Positions 24,212 through 33,313 of a stretch of 64,000 nt of DNA are shown one piece after another. The translations under genes and the position numbers were made by a program. Under the pieces are notes generated by a model, which saw nothing but the letters and a program-made list of their open reading frames with translations, searched no databases and was not told the DNA's origin. Origin of the DNA: Vibrio methylphosphonaticus (GTDB taxonomy: Bacteria > Pseudomonadota > Gammaproteobacteria > Enterobacterales > Vibrionaceae); the NCBI RefSeq assembly GCF_023634655.1, contig NZ_JAMKMS010000001.1, positions 1-64,000 on the forward strand. Reading direction: 5' to 3'. Positions within the stretch are counted from its first letter, which is position 1; each line of letters begins with the position of its first letter.

Positions 24212-24718
24212 TTACGCTAGCCAACCCGAGAAGTGACCGACTAAGTACAGGCAAAAACCCGCCATTACGCCGGCAACAATGTCGTCAATCATGATGCCTA
24301 AACCGCCATGGACTCTTTTATCTAGCCATCCGATAGGCCATGGTTTCACCATGTCGAAAAATCTAAATAGCACAAAACCCGTGAGCAGCCACTTCCATTC
24401 ATCCACTGGAATATTCAGTGCGGGCACGATCATCATAGTGATCCAAAAACCAGAAAACTCATCCCAGACAATAGAGCCATGATCATGAACCCCCATATCA
24501 TCAGACGTCACCTGACAAATTTTTACGCCTATAAAGCAAGACGCCACAACCAACACGACATACAGGCTAAATGGTAACTGGACCAACAAAAGATACAATG
24601 GAATTGCGGCCAACGTCCCCATCGTGCCGGGAATGATTGGAGACAGTCCACTGCCAAATCCTGTCGCAAGAAGGTGCCAGGGGTTTTTTAAAGAAATCAG
24701 GCTCAATGGGTTGGTCAT
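24212..24718 (-). CDS. pgpA: phosphatidylglycerophosphatase A
   Basis: Dephosphorylates phosphatidylglycerol phosphate in the inner membrane. The typical PgpA course is visible: NPWHLLATGFGSGLSPIIPGTMGTLAAIPLYLLL, HDHGSIVWDEFSGFWI with the conserved acids, RFFDMVKPWPI, and GLGIMIDDIVAGVMAGF. It is 168 aa, the normal length, with four or so membrane segments. The start codon overlaps the thiL stop by 4 bp, so it is the last gene of the rib-nusB-thiL cluster, the order found in many gammaproteobacteria. Confidence 0.96.
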   Translation of the reverse strand: MTNPLSLISLKNPWHLLATGFGSGLSPIIPGTMGTLAAIPLYLLLVQLPFSLYVVLVVASCFIGVKICQVTSDDMGVHDHGSIVWDEFSGFWITMMIVPALNIPVDEWKWLLTGFVLFRFFDMVKPWPIGWLDKRVHGGLGIMIDDIVAGVMAGFCLYLVGHFSGWLA

Positions 24719-25686
24719 ACGGTTACCTTAAAGTGGTCAAATCCACTTACATTCCAGTCTAAAGAAGTATTGTTGCGATGCAGCTCTAACTGGCGAGTGC
24801 CCGTTATTCTGCCGATACAACGAAATGGTGTGTTCGAAAGCGCCACCTCGAGTTGCCCGCGGTTTGCTTCCGGGACAGTAAAACACAATTCGTATTCTTC
24901 ACCGCTAGTAAGGGCGTAGTACTGTCTCTCGTCCTCTTGCTGCAAAAATGCCGTCAAGGCGGGTGAGATAGGCAGCTGAGCTACGTCTATCCGAGCCCCA
25001 ACGTCAGAGCGAGACAGAATATGACCGAGATCCGAAACCAGCCCATCCGAAATATCGATAGCGGAGGAGGCTATATCTCTTAGTGCCAACCCACTTAACA
25101 CTCTAGGCGTGGACAAAAAATGTTGCTCTACTAGGTGCTGGTTAAGCGCCGCATCATCACTAGTACGCTGCTGTAAAATAACATCTAATCCGGCTTTAGC
25201 ATCACCTAACGTCCCCGTTACGTAAATCCAGTCGCCAACTTTTGCGCCATTTCGGGTGAGTCCTTTACCTTCCGGCAACGTTCCCTGAACAGTTAGGGTA
25301 ATGGATAGAGGCCCCTTGGTTGTATCGCCCCCTATTAATTGAATACCGTAATAATCAGCCAGTTCAAAAAAAGTATGGGTGAACGCTTCGAGCCAGTCTT
25401 CATCAACCTTAGGAAGTGCGATGCCCATTGACACCCATGCTGGAGATGCGCCCATGGCCGCTAGATCACTAATATTGGACGCTAACGCTTTATGAGCGAT
25501 ATATGCAGGGTTGGCATCTTCGAGAAAGTGGGTGCCGGACACTAACATATCGGTACTGATCGCAATATGGCTATTCTGTGCAGGGGCCACGATAGCGCAA
25601 TCATCCCCTTGGGCAAGGATTACATCTTTGCGCTGTTGCTGCTTATGCGCAAAGTATTTATCAATTAAACTAAATTCACCGGACAT
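24715..25686 (-). CDS. thiL: thiamine-monophosphate kinase
   Basis: Phosphorylates thiamine monophosphate to the active diphosphate with ATP. Typical elements are MSGEFSLIDKYF at the start, GDDCAIV (first Mg site), SNISDLAAMGA, GGDTTKGP and DISDGLVSDLGHI. The frame opens at 25740, but that would run back through the hairpin at 25726-25755; ATG 25686 gives the family N-terminus and 323 aa. It lies between nusB and pgpA and overlaps the latter. The hairpin just upstream suggests that readthrough from nusB is limited. Confidence 0.95.
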   Translation of the reverse strand: MSGEFSLIDKYFAHKQQQRKDVILAQGDDCAIVAPAQNSHIAISTDMLVSGTHFLEDANPAYIAHKALASNISDLAAMGASPAWVSMGIALPKVDEDWLEAFTHTFFELADYYGIQLIGGDTTKGPLSITLTVQGTLPEGKGLTRNGAKVGDWIYVTGTLGDAKAGLDVILQQRTSDDAALNQHLVEQHFLSTPRVLSGLALRDIASSAIDISDGLVSDLGHILSRSDVGARIDVAQLPISPALTAFLQQEDERQYYALTSGEEYELCFTVPEANRGQLEVALSNTPFRCIGRITGTRQLELHRNNTSLDWNVSGFDHFKVTV

Positions 25687-25725
25687 ACGGGCAATAGACT
25701 CTAGAATTAGGTGTTCAGAGTATAT

Positions 25726-25755
25726 AAAAAAGGCCAGCATAATGCTGACCTTTTT
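25726..25755. terminator. terminator or attenuator between nusB and thiL
   Basis: AAAGG-CAGCAT pairs with ATGCTG-CCTTT with one mismatch, with T-runs on both strands. On the minus strand it follows the nusB stop by about 22 bp and precedes the thiL ATG by about 40 bp, inside an otherwise continuous gene cluster. Confidence 0.7.
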
Positions 25756-25777
25756 AGGATAAGACGAACGTTAATTG

Positions 25778-26245
25778 TTACTTTTTACGTACACTTGGTG
25801 CCGCTTTATCAAGCACACCATTAACAAACTTATGGCTATCTTCCGCTGCAAATACTTTTGCTAGCTCAATAGCTTCGTTAATAACAACTTTGTAAGGAAC
25901 GTCTTCACGACTTGTCATTTCGTACATAGCTAGACGAAGCAGCGCTAGTTCCATCATATCGAGATCTTGCATTGGGCGAGATACGAATGGACGCAGTTTG
26001 CTGTCTAATTCTGTGTGATTCAACGCGACACCCGTGAGCAAATCACGGAAATACACAACGTCAGTCTCTGGTGCGCTTAACGCTGGCTCTGCGGCATGAT
26101 GTTCTTCTTCATCATACTTGCCACCTGACAAGAATTGTTCTTCTACATTGGCAACATTATCTTTAGTAATTTGCCAAGAATAAATTGCTTGCAGAGCAAA
26201 TTGACGTGCATTACGACGTGCGGCTGGTTTCACACTGGCCCCCAT
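25778..26245 (-). CDS. nusB: transcription antitermination protein NusB
   Basis: RNA-binding factor that with NusE binds boxA and supports antitermination in rRNA operons. The all-helical family pattern is clear: [65 protein letters not shown] and [10 protein letters not shown]. Length 155 aa is normal. Its ATG overlaps the ribH stop (TAATG), so the two are coupled. Confidence 0.97.
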   Translation of the reverse strand: MGASVKPAARRNARQFALQAIYSWQITKDNVANVEEQFLSGGKYDEEEHHAAEPALSAPETDVVYFRDLLTGVALNHTELDSKLRPFVSRPMQDLDMMELALLRLAMYEMTSREDVPYKVVINEAIELAKVFAAEDSHKFVNGVLDKAAPSVRKK

Positions 26246-26715
26246 TAGGAATCGATTTCAGAAAGAACGTTGATCATCTCTAGCGCGCTTAGTGCAGCCT
26301 CTGCACCTTTATTACCAGCCTTGGTTCCGGCGCGCTCAATAGCTTGATCGATAGTATCAACAGTCAAAACACCAAATGCGACTGGTAGGCTGTATTCCAG
26401 TGACACTTGAGCAAGACCTTTATTACACTCACTACAAACATAGTCAAAATGTGGCGTTCCGCCACGAATCACTGTACCTAGTGATACGATAGCGTCAAAC
26501 TTGCCTGTTTTAGCAACGCGTTGAGCTACCAATGGCAGTTCAACCGCACCAGGACAACGAACAACAGTGATGTTGTCTTCGCTAACCTGACCATGACGTT
26601 TCAAAGTATCGATAGCACCAGACAATAGGCTTTCATTAATAAAGCTATTAAAACGAGCAATAACAATCGCAATTTTTGCGTTTGGTGCAGGGAAGCCACC
26701 CTCGATAACTTTCAT
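26245..26715 (-). CDS. ribH: 6,7-dimethyl-8-ribityllumazine synthase
   Basis: Condenses the pyrimidine intermediate with dihydroxybutanone phosphate in riboflavin synthesis. It is 156 aa and forms a capsid-like oligomer in the family. Conserved parts are [55 protein letters not shown] and [27 protein letters not shown]. It lies after ribBA with a 175-bp gap and overlaps nusB. It is called ribE in E. coli nomenclature. Confidence 0.97.
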   Translation of the reverse strand: MKVIEGGFPAPNAKIAIVIARFNSFINESLLSGAIDTLKRHGQVSEDNITVVRCPGAVELPLVAQRVAKTGKFDAIVSLGTVIRGGTPHFDYVCSECNKGLAQVSLEYSLPVAFGVLTVDTIDQAIERAGTKAGNKGAEAALSALEMINVLSEIDS

Positions 26716-26890
26716 ATACTTTCCTTATAAACTATGTTCATCTCGCGAGAATCGCCGGATTCTAGCACAACTCAATTATCAATATCTAGCTCAAACTTCC
26801 TCACACCTAAATCATTTAAGACCTGAAGAAGTTTGAGTCTATGTGTTAAACGCGGTTTGTTCCATTTTCACTGGATAAAAACGTTAGCGC

Positions 26891-28000
26891 CTATTTAGTT
26901 ACGTACTCAGTCACCGTTAGACCAAAGCCACCGAGTGCGTGGTATTTTTTATCGACCGAGGACAACAATCGCATTTCATGCACGCCAAGATCTGCCAAAA
27001 TTTGCGAACCAACTCCTACACGACGTGAAGTGCCTTGTTTTTTCGCCATCGTTGGTGCTTGCCCGCTGTCTTGTTGTTCAAAGACTTTGATCTTGTGAAC
27101 GATCGACTCGGTCGTTTCTTCATTACCGAGTAAGACTAAAACGCCACCCTCACTACCAATACGCTGCATGGCTTTATCCAACGTCCAGCTGCGTTCAGAG
27201 TTTCGATCTGAGCGAAGAATATCAGTAAAAGTATCTTGTAAGTGCACGCGAACCAGTGGCGTTTGTGCCGTTAGGTCACCACTACACATCGCATAATGAA
27301 TTTGGTTATCAATCGTATCGCGGTAAGTCACCAATTCAAACTCACCAAATTCAGTAGGAAGATGGCAAGCGGCAACTCGCTCAATCGTCGTTTCGTTGTT
27401 ATTACGATACTCAATGAGATCAGCAATGGTGCCCAGTTTGAGATCATGCTTTTCTGCGAAAACTTCCAAGTCAGGGCGACGAGCCATACTGCCGTCATCA
27501 TTAAGAATTTCAACAATCACTGACGCCGGCTCAAAACCCGCGAGTTTTGCTAGATCACAACCCGCTTCAGTGTGCCCGGCACGTGTTAATACGCCACCAT
27601 CTTGCGCCGCAAGTGGGAAGATATGCCCCGGTTGAACCAAATCAGCGGCTTTCGCCCCTTTCGCTACGGCTGCTTGCACCGTACGTGCACGATCCGCAGC
27701 TGAAATACCAGTGGTCACGCCCTCTGCTGCTTCAATTGAAACGGTAAAATTCGTCGTATATTGAGCGTTATTATCTTGCACCATTGGCGGTAAGCCCAGT
27801 AGCTCACAGCGCTCTTTGGTCATCGTCAAACAAATCAAACCGCGACCATGTGTTGCCATGAAGTTGATCGCTTCTGGCGTGACATGTTCCGCAGCCATAA
27901 TAATGTCACCTTCGTTTTCACGATCTTCGTCATCCATTAAGATGACCATTTTACCTAATCGAATATCTTCTATAATGGCTTGGGGCGTACTAATTGGCAT
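26891..28000 (-). CDS. ribBA: DHBP synthase fused to a degenerate GTP cyclohydrolase II domain
   Basis: The N-terminal domain (about 1-200) is a full 3,4-dihydroxy-2-butanone 4-phosphate synthase: [26 protein letters not shown] and [17 protein letters not shown]. The C-terminal part (about 205-369) aligns with GTP cyclohydrolase II, but the zinc-binding Cys cluster is gone: after VRVH the sequence runs [19 protein letters not shown] instead of carrying the three Cys. The enzyme is therefore probably only a DHBP synthase, with GTP cyclohydrolase II (ribA) encoded elsewhere. Such RibB hybrids are common in Vibrio. It lies in the rib cluster between ribE and ribH. Confidence 0.93.
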   Translation of the reverse strand: MPISTPQAIIEDIRLGKMVILMDDEDRENEGDIIMAAEHVTPEAINFMATHGRGLICLTMTKERCELLGLPPMVQDNNAQYTTNFTVSIEAAEGVTTGISAADRARTVQAAVAKGAKAADLVQPGHIFPLAAQDGGVLTRAGHTEAGCDLAKLAGFEPASVIVEILNDDGSMARRPDLEVFAEKHDLKLGTIADLIEYRNNNETTIERVAACHLPTEFGEFELVTYRDTIDNQIHYAMCSGDLTAQTPLVRVHLQDTFTDILRSDRNSERSWTLDKAMQRIGSEGGVLVLLGNEETTESIVHKIKVFEQQDSGQAPTMAKKQGTSRRVGVGSQILADLGVHEMRLLSSVDKKYHALGGFGLTVTEYVTK

Positions 28001-28144
28001 ATCACATTCCTGTTATTAATTTTGTTTGCTTGCAGCGTTTGCCATATTGCTCAACGTTTGCTGTTTTACTAAGCGTGATACCGCTTTACTCAGTCGTTGT
28101 ATCGCGATGCGATGCTGTCTCTCTAAACATGGCCTTTCGCTACA

Positions 28145-28798
28145 CTAAGCAAAACCATTTTGTTGCAAAAATTCCATCGAGATGCGTGACTCAGGTTCGC
28201 TCTGCGTGTGACTTTGCAGTAAGCGCTCCATATAGCGAGCCATGACATCCACTTCTAAATTCACTTTGCGCCCTACCTGAAAACGATCAATTGTCGTTTC
28301 TTCTGTTGTATGCGGCACAATGGTGAGTTTAAAGGCATTTTTTCGTAATCCATTGACGGTCAGACTAATACCATCAACAGTAATCGACCCTTTTTCCGCG
28401 ACATACTTATTGAGTTCATGAGGCATCTGAACCCAAAATTCTATGGCACGCCCCACGTGTTGACGATCAATAATCTCGCCAACCCCATCGACGTGACCCG
28501 AGACAATATGTCCACCGAAACGCGTTGTTGGCAGCATGGCTTTTTCCAAGTTGACCTTTTCACCCACTTGGTAATGCGCAAACCCTGTTTTATTTAAGGT
28601 TTCAACCGACAAGTCTGCGGTATATGTGGTGGCCGTATATGCCGTCACAGTTAAACAAACGCCGTTGGTGGCAATGCTATCACCTAACTTCACGTCAGCC
28701 ATGTCGAGCTTCCCCGCATCAACATGAATGCTAATATCTTCTCCGCGAGGAGTGATGGCTTTTAGTGTGCCAATTGCTTCGATAATACCTGTAAACAT
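28145..28798 (-). CDS. ribE: riboflavin synthase, alpha chain
   Basis: Last step of riboflavin synthesis: dismutation of two lumazine molecules. It has two tandem lumazine-binding domains, the first from MFTGIIEAIG through GVCLTVTA and FGGHIVSGHVDGVGEI, and the second from there to GISLTVNGL and LEVDVMARYMERLL. Length 217 aa is normal. It is called ribC in E. coli. It follows ribD in the cluster with a repeat-containing 159-bp gap. Confidence 0.96.
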   Translation of the reverse strand: MFTGIIEAIGTLKAITPRGEDISIHVDAGKLDMADVKLGDSIATNGVCLTVTAYTATTYTADLSVETLNKTGFAHYQVGEKVNLEKAMLPTTRFGGHIVSGHVDGVGEIIDRQHVGRAIEFWVQMPHELNKYVAEKGSITVDGISLTVNGLRKNAFKLTIVPHTTEETTIDRFQVGRKVNLEVDVMARYMERLLQSHTQSEPESRISMEFLQQNGFA

Positions 28799-28847
28799 CT
28801 GTCTCTATTTCTATTTTGTGGTTGGGGGCCGTGACAATTAATGTCGC

Positions 28848-28961
28848 TATTTATAACGTGCTTAGTAACCATTATAACGTGCTTACCAGCTATAACATTG
28901 CTTACTGGCTATATATACACACTAGCGATAGCATGCATACTAGCTATAATATGCACACTAA
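28848..28961. repeat. imperfect TATAAC-GCTTA repeats between ribD and ribE
   Basis: TATAACGTGCTTA occurs at 28853-28865 and 28874-28886, and TATAACATTGCTTA just after. They are followed by further TAGCTATA/TAGCGATA variants spaced about 20 bp. The tract fills the ribD-ribE gap and looks like a decayed tandem array. Confidence 0.6.
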
Positions 28962-30088
28962 CGATGCCGCGACTTAGGTGTGGCAACAATACGAATGTCT
29001 TCTCCGACCATTGTTACGTCTTTAATCACCAAATCGATAGTATCTTGCATGGATTGCAGGCCTAAAGCGCCAATCAAACCGCGACCATCCGCACCCATAA
29101 GTTTAGGCGCTAAATATACGATAAGCTCATCGACCAGTTGCTTTTGAATTAACGTGCCAGCTAATGTTGCGCCGGCTTCAACCCATACATGATTAATTTG
29201 CTGTTCTGATGCCAGTGTAGATAGTGTCTCTTCAAGACAAAGTTGCCCGTGCTCATCCAATGACACATTAACATCACTACCCGATTGAGCGACTCGTAGC
29301 ACCGCCCCGTCACTTTGATAAAGCGCTAAGTCAGGGGTTAAATGATGCTGCCTATCTAAAATGGCTCGAACCGGTTGGCGCAGTTCCCCCGACGTTATCG
29401 TGTTTGTCACCTTAGTTGGCAACTCGTGCCAACGTACATTAAGTGACGCGTTATCCTCTATCACGGTTTGGCTTGTTGAGAGTATTGCACCAGCTTGTGC
29501 TCGATAGGCCTGAACATCTTGCCTTGCCGACGGTCCCGTTATCCATTGACTCTGACCATTTGCAAGGGCGGTTTGCCCATCAAGACTCGCCGCCATTTTT
29601 AGCTGAACGAACGGCAATCCTGTTTCCATTTTCTTCAAGAAACCGGGATTCAATGCTCGTGCATCCGCTTCTAACAGGCCGACTTGAACTTCAATTCCGG
29701 CATCACGCAACATGGTAAAGCCACGGCCTGCAACTTGAGGGTTGGGATCAGACATTGCACAAATCACTTTCGCGACACCGGCTTTAATCAACCCTTCTGC
29801 GCATGGAGGCGTTCTTCCATAATGTGAACATGGTTCAAGCGTGACATAAGCCGTAGCGCCCAAAGATTGCTGACCTGCCATTCTTAGCGCGTGCACTTCA
29901 GCATGAGGCTCACCTGCTTTTTGATGATACCCTTCGCCGACAATCTGTCCATTGAGTGTTAAAACACAGCCAACATTAGGGTTTGGAGCCGTTGTAAAGC
30001 GACCTTTGTACGCCAATGCTATCGCACGACTCATCATCTGATGATCGATAGCACTAAATCCTGCATCACTTGCGTTGGATTGCTTCAT
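28958..30088 (-). CDS. ribD: bifunctional riboflavin deaminase/reductase RibD
   Basis: Deaminates, then reduces, the pyrimidine product of GTP cyclohydrolase II. The N-terminal zinc deaminase domain has PHAEVHALRMAG and EPCSHYGRTPPCAEGLI. The C-terminal reductase domain starts near PFVQLKMAASLDGQTA and includes ITGPSARQDVQAYRAQAGAIL and LMGADGRGLIGALGL. Length 376 aa is normal. It is downstream of nrdR by 24 bp, the conserved order. Confidence 0.96.
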   Translation of the reverse strand: MKQSNASDAGFSAIDHQMMSRAIALAYKGRFTTAPNPNVGCVLTLNGQIVGEGYHQKAGEPHAEVHALRMAGQQSLGATAYVTLEPCSHYGRTPPCAEGLIKAGVAKVICAMSDPNPQVAGRGFTMLRDAGIEVQVGLLEADARALNPGFLKKMETGLPFVQLKMAASLDGQTALANGQSQWITGPSARQDVQAYRAQAGAILSTSQTVIEDNASLNVRWHELPTKVTNTITSGELRQPVRAILDRQHHLTPDLALYQSDGAVLRVAQSGSDVNVSLDEHGQLCLEETLSTLASEQQINHVWVEAGATLAGTLIQKQLVDELIVYLAPKLMGADGRGLIGALGLQSMQDTIDLVIKDVTMVGEDIRIVATPKSRHR

Positions 30089-30112
30089 ACAAGGTGCTCC
30101 TTTTTGTATCGA

Positions 30113-30562
30113 TTAATCTTCTAGTCGAGCGATTTCTTCACCAAACTCTCGTATATCTTCAAAGCTGCGATAAACCGATGCAAACCGGATATAGGCCACT
30201 TTATCGAGTTCTTTAAGCTGAGTCATGACCAAGTTACCTATCATGTCACTTGGTACTTCGCGCTCACCCGTGGCTCGAAGTTGAGATTCAATATGGCTAA
30301 TTGCTAGCTCAATCGCATCAGCACTTACCGGGCGTTTTTCTAATGCTCGCTGAATTCCACCCACCATTTTATCTTTATTAAATGGTTCACGGTTGCCGTT
30401 TGACTTAATAACTTTCGGCATCACGAGTTCAGCTGTTTCAAAGGTGGTAAACCGTTCACTACACGCCAAGCACTGTCGTCTACGACGAACCTGGTGACCA
30501 TCCGCTACCAATCTTGAGTCGATGACTTTTGTATCATTTTCTGAGCAAAAGGGACAATGCAT
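30113..30562 (-). CDS. nrdR: transcriptional repressor NrdR
   Basis: ATP/dATP-sensing repressor of ribonucleotide reductase genes. The N-terminal zinc ribbon has CPFC at 3-6 and CLAC near 31-34, followed by the ATP-cone domain ([23 protein letters not shown]). Length 149 aa matches the family. It is the first gene of the nrdR-rib cluster. No NrdR box was looked for beyond the immediate upstream DNA, and none was seen. Confidence 0.97.
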   Translation of the reverse strand: MHCPFCSENDTKVIDSRLVADGHQVRRRRQCLACSERFTTFETAELVMPKVIKSNGNREPFNKDKMVGGIQRALEKRPVSADAIELAISHIESQLRATGEREVPSDMIGNLVMTQLKELDKVAYIRFASVYRSFEDIREFGEEIARLED

Positions 30563-30663
30563 AACACCTCCTTGGGTTGAAGTGACGATTTATATAGGTT
30601 TTAAGGACAGTCTATCGAAATTCAACCCATTAAGAAATCTACTATTTCGGCTTCTCAGCTTGA

Positions 30664-31506
30664 TTACTTCACGTAATCCTGAATCGCTTCACATTCTTGC
30701 CAAGCAAATTCATTAAACAGGTCGATCCATGTATCATCAAAACGAGCGTTGATCACAATTTCACTCTCTAAGATCGGGTGTGTAAACTTCAAAGACGACG
30801 CATGAAGCATCAAACGGCGAGCAGAGAAATGATCACGGAACAAGCGATTATGTTTACCATCACCATGCGTTGTGTCGCCAATAATAGGATGGCTAAGATG
30901 GTGCATATGCCTTCTTAGCTGATGCTTACGCCCTGTTTCTGGCTTCATTTCAACTAAGCCATAACGGCTCGTTGGAAATCGTCCGGTCGAGTAAGGCACT
31001 TCAACTTTGGCTAACGGCTCGTAAACCGTTACCGCCGGCTGCGCTTCTTTCTCTTGGGTCGCAAACTTGTCCGCAATTTTATCCAATTCAAGTTTAAGCG
31101 CGTAATCAAGACGATCGCCCTCTTCTATCCACCCTCGTACAATCGCGTGGTAGGTCTTTTCCATTTTGTGCTCAGCAAACATGGGCATCGCTTTCGAGGC
31201 AACATCGCTCGATAGTGCAAATAGCAGCACGCCAGACGTCGGCCTATCTAAGCGGTGCAATGGGAAAACGTGCTGACCAATTTGATCACGCAACGTCTGC
31301 ATCACAAACCGTGTTTCCCCTTTATCTAACCACGAACGGTGAACAAGCATCCCTGCGGGCTTGTTCACGGCAATTAAATACTCATCACGAAAAACAATCT
31401 CCAGTGGCGCAACCGGTTCTAGGGTGGTGGTTGAATCTTTCTTGTTTTCTTCTGACTGTTCTAAATCACGGTCAGAAGAATGACTGGTGCTGCTTGAGGT
31501 AGTCAC
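30664..31506 (-). CDS. truC: tRNA pseudouridine(65) synthase TruC
   Basis: RluA-family enzyme that in E. coli modifies U65 of tRNAs. The catalytic motif is PLHRLDRPTSGVLLFALSS, and the RluA C-terminal boxes MKPETGRKHQLRRHMHHL and HPIIGDTTHGDGKHN are present. The GTG at 31506 overlaps the yqcC stop (GTGA). The first 30 residues are low-complexity Ser/Thr/Glu, so a start nearer to LEPVAPLEIVF is possible. The yqcC-truC pair next to csrB is the same neighbourhood as in E. coli, which supports TruC over other RluA paralogues. Confidence 0.92.
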   Translation of the reverse strand: MTTSSSTSHSSDRDLEQSEENKKDSTTTLEPVAPLEIVFRDEYLIAVNKPAGMLVHRSWLDKGETRFVMQTLRDQIGQHVFPLHRLDRPTSGVLLFALSSDVASKAMPMFAEHKMEKTYHAIVRGWIEEGDRLDYALKLELDKIADKFATQEKEAQPAVTVYEPLAKVEVPYSTGRFPTSRYGLVEMKPETGRKHQLRRHMHHLSHPIIGDTTHGDGKHNRLFRDHFSARRLMLHASSLKFTHPILESEIVINARFDDTWIDLFNEFAWQECEAIQDYVK

Positions 31507-31802
31507 GACTTGGACGCTCCATCAATTTTTTTTAGAATACAAATAACATCACTATACGTTGGCATCGCTTGCCAAGACTGCTCGAAATACGGTGCGATTT
31601 CGAAATTAGCCGGTAGCGCTTGCCCGGCGGCAAGCATGGCTTCAATTCGAGAAACAAACACCCATTGCAACCACTCTTCTGGTGCTAATGTATCTATCGA
31701 AAACGGCTGCGTGCTGAGAAATTTCTCTTCTGCTGGAGGTTGTTTCTGCCATAGGCCATGTTGCTTCATCGCCTGTTTTAATTCATCAATATGTTGCTTC
31801 AT
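31503..31802 (-). CDS. yqcC: YqcC family protein (DUF446)
   Basis: Small helical protein of unknown function that is almost always encoded ahead of truC. Conserved features are the opening MKQHIDELKQAMKQHGLWQ, PFSIDTLAPEEWLQWVFVSRIEAML and FEIAPYFEQSW. ATG 31802 is preferred over the TTG at 31808. It is 99 aa, the usual size, and its stop overlaps the truC start, so the two are translationally coupled. Confidence 0.92.
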   Translation of the reverse strand: MKQHIDELKQAMKQHGLWQKQPPAEEKFLSTQPFSIDTLAPEEWLQWVFVSRIEAMLAAGQALPANFEIAPYFEQSWQAMPTYSDVICILKKIDGASKS

Positions 31803-31919
31803 GTTCAATATCTGAGTTGTCAGGCTAATTTAATCTAATGAAAAGCGGCCATGACCTTGAAAATTCGCGATAGAATACCATCTATTGCTCTATACCCAAA
31901 CCGTACTAGGAACAACGCC

Positions 31920-32969
31920 ATGGATACCCTTCATACTTTGACAGACATGCTGGTGAACAGTGGTTGCCAATACCACATCTACGATCTCTCACGACGTGTT
32001 CAAAAAATTGATAACCAGCAGTTTGCCAATGTTGAAAACGGCAGCCAACCTTATCCGTTTCCCATTCAACGTAAAGCGCAATTTGCGGTGGCATATTGGA
32101 ATGAAGAGAAACAACCTTGGATCTGGTTCCTAACCTTCAACTTAGACGAGCGCGGTTTATTAAATCAAGGTGATATTGGGCAGTTTATCCAATTCGTTAT
32201 AGAAGCAATGGGCTCTCGTTTAAGCCAGGACATGACGGAAGAGCAGCAAAAAAAGCTAGCAAATAACCCATTTACCTTCCGACCAAAAGACGACAAACTT
32301 GCCATTTTCCATAGCCTATTAAGCGCTCAGCTTACCTTACCCACGAGCCAATACTACACGCACGCTCAAGAATACTTCCAAGGGAAGCTAGGCTGGAACA
32401 ATTGGCAAGGTGTTGGTTTACAGGGAATTACTGACCTCGCTGCACGGCTAGCGAATGACGAAAATGGTCGTATCGTTCGTGCCAGTTTGCGTCATATCGC
32501 CAGCGAGCCTAAATATGCTCTCTTGGGTGCTCTCGAACATGTTGCGTTGCCTGACAAACTGTCCGATGTGATATTCGAATTGGCGCAAGATGAATGCCAA
32601 TCAAACGACGCTGACCTGTTTTTATTGTCCGCTTACGTGCGCGCATTGGCGGGTGGTAAACCACAGCAGCTTGAACGCTTAGTCGCGAATATTCTAAATA
32701 GCACACGACTTAGCCACCAAGAAATTCTCATTGCGATTGCTGGCAGAGCTTGGCTTCCTCTCACAACAACAACGATTGCAAATCAATACCTCATTCGTCT
32801 GGCACAGACCGGTAACCAAGCGCTGTTCAACCAGTTGTTTGCAGACCTAGTGATGATGCCAAGTTTAAGGATGGTACTGTTGCCGTTGTTGCATTCCACC
32901 CCTTCACAAGAACTCACGACTGCTCTAGTAGGCTTACAACAAGCCGCTGCGCAAGGGCGTACGCATTAA
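31920..32969 (+). CDS. DUF3549 family protein
   Basis: Conserved gammaproteobacterial protein of unknown function. ATG 31920 has AGGA eight bases upstream and gives MDTLHTLTDMLVNSGC, the family start; the frame also opens at 31851 without a ribosome site. Typical stretches are YHIYDLSRRVQKI, WIWFLTFNLDERGLL and HIASEPKYALLGALEHVALP. The second half is helical and repeat-like. The product is cytoplasmic, 349 aa. It is paired with the DUF3301 gene nine bases downstream. Confidence 0.88.
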   Translation: MDTLHTLTDMLVNSGCQYHIYDLSRRVQKIDNQQFANVENGSQPYPFPIQRKAQFAVAYWNEEKQPWIWFLTFNLDERGLLNQGDIGQFIQFVIEAMGSRLSQDMTEEQQKKLANNPFTFRPKDDKLAIFHSLLSAQLTLPTSQYYTHAQEYFQGKLGWNNWQGVGLQGITDLAARLANDENGRIVRASLRHIASEPKYALLGALEHVALPDKLSDVIFELAQDECQSNDADLFLLSAYVRALAGGKPQQLERLVANILNSTRLSHQEILIAIAGRAWLPLTTTTIANQYLIRLAQTGNQALFNQLFADLVMMPSLRMVLLPLLHSTPSQELTTALVGLQQAAAQGRTH

Positions 32970-32978
32970 GGATAGGCT

Positions 32979-33278
32979 GTGATTGATAACCTTTTAATGA
33001 TTTTGGCGCTTAGCCTGTTTTGCTTTTTCTTTTGGCAACAAAGGCGTCAATCTGAAATAGCAAAGTCGGCGGTAAGTCGCCGCTGCAAAGAGCTCGATTT
33101 ACAAATGCTCAGTGTTTCGTTTGGCACTCATAAGATTAGAGATGCCAATGGTCGGTTTGGTTGGCATACCATTTATGAATTTGAGTTTTCCGCGCTTGGC
33201 GACGACTACTATCAAGGAAAGCTGGTGATGAAAGGATTTTATGTTATTAACTTCCATATTCCACCTTACCGCATGTAA
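32979..33278 (+). CDS. DUF3301 family membrane protein
   Basis: Small protein of unknown function. A GTG start 9 bp after the DUF3549 stop gives MIDNLLMILALSLFCFFFWQQRRQSEIA, a single N-terminal membrane anchor. A short soluble domain follows (CKELDLQMLSVSFG, YEFEFSALGDDYYQGKLVMKG) and ends HIPPYRM. The length of 99 aa and the pairing with DUF3549 are typical in Vibrio and relatives. The two genes form an operon. Confidence 0.88.
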   Translation: MIDNLLMILALSLFCFFFWQQRRQSEIAKSAVSRRCKELDLQMLSVSFGTHKIRDANGRFGWHTIYEFEFSALGDDYYQGKLVMKGFYVINFHIPPYRM

Positions 33279-33313
33279 AGGCAAAGGTGTCACTTTTGAC
33301 TTAACGGCTTCAT

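Noticed and set aside
28799..30112. FMN riboswitch in the riboflavin cluster
   Set aside because: I looked in the gaps before ribD, ribE, ribBA and ribH for the conserved FMN-aptamer segments and did not see them; control may be at another ribB locus.
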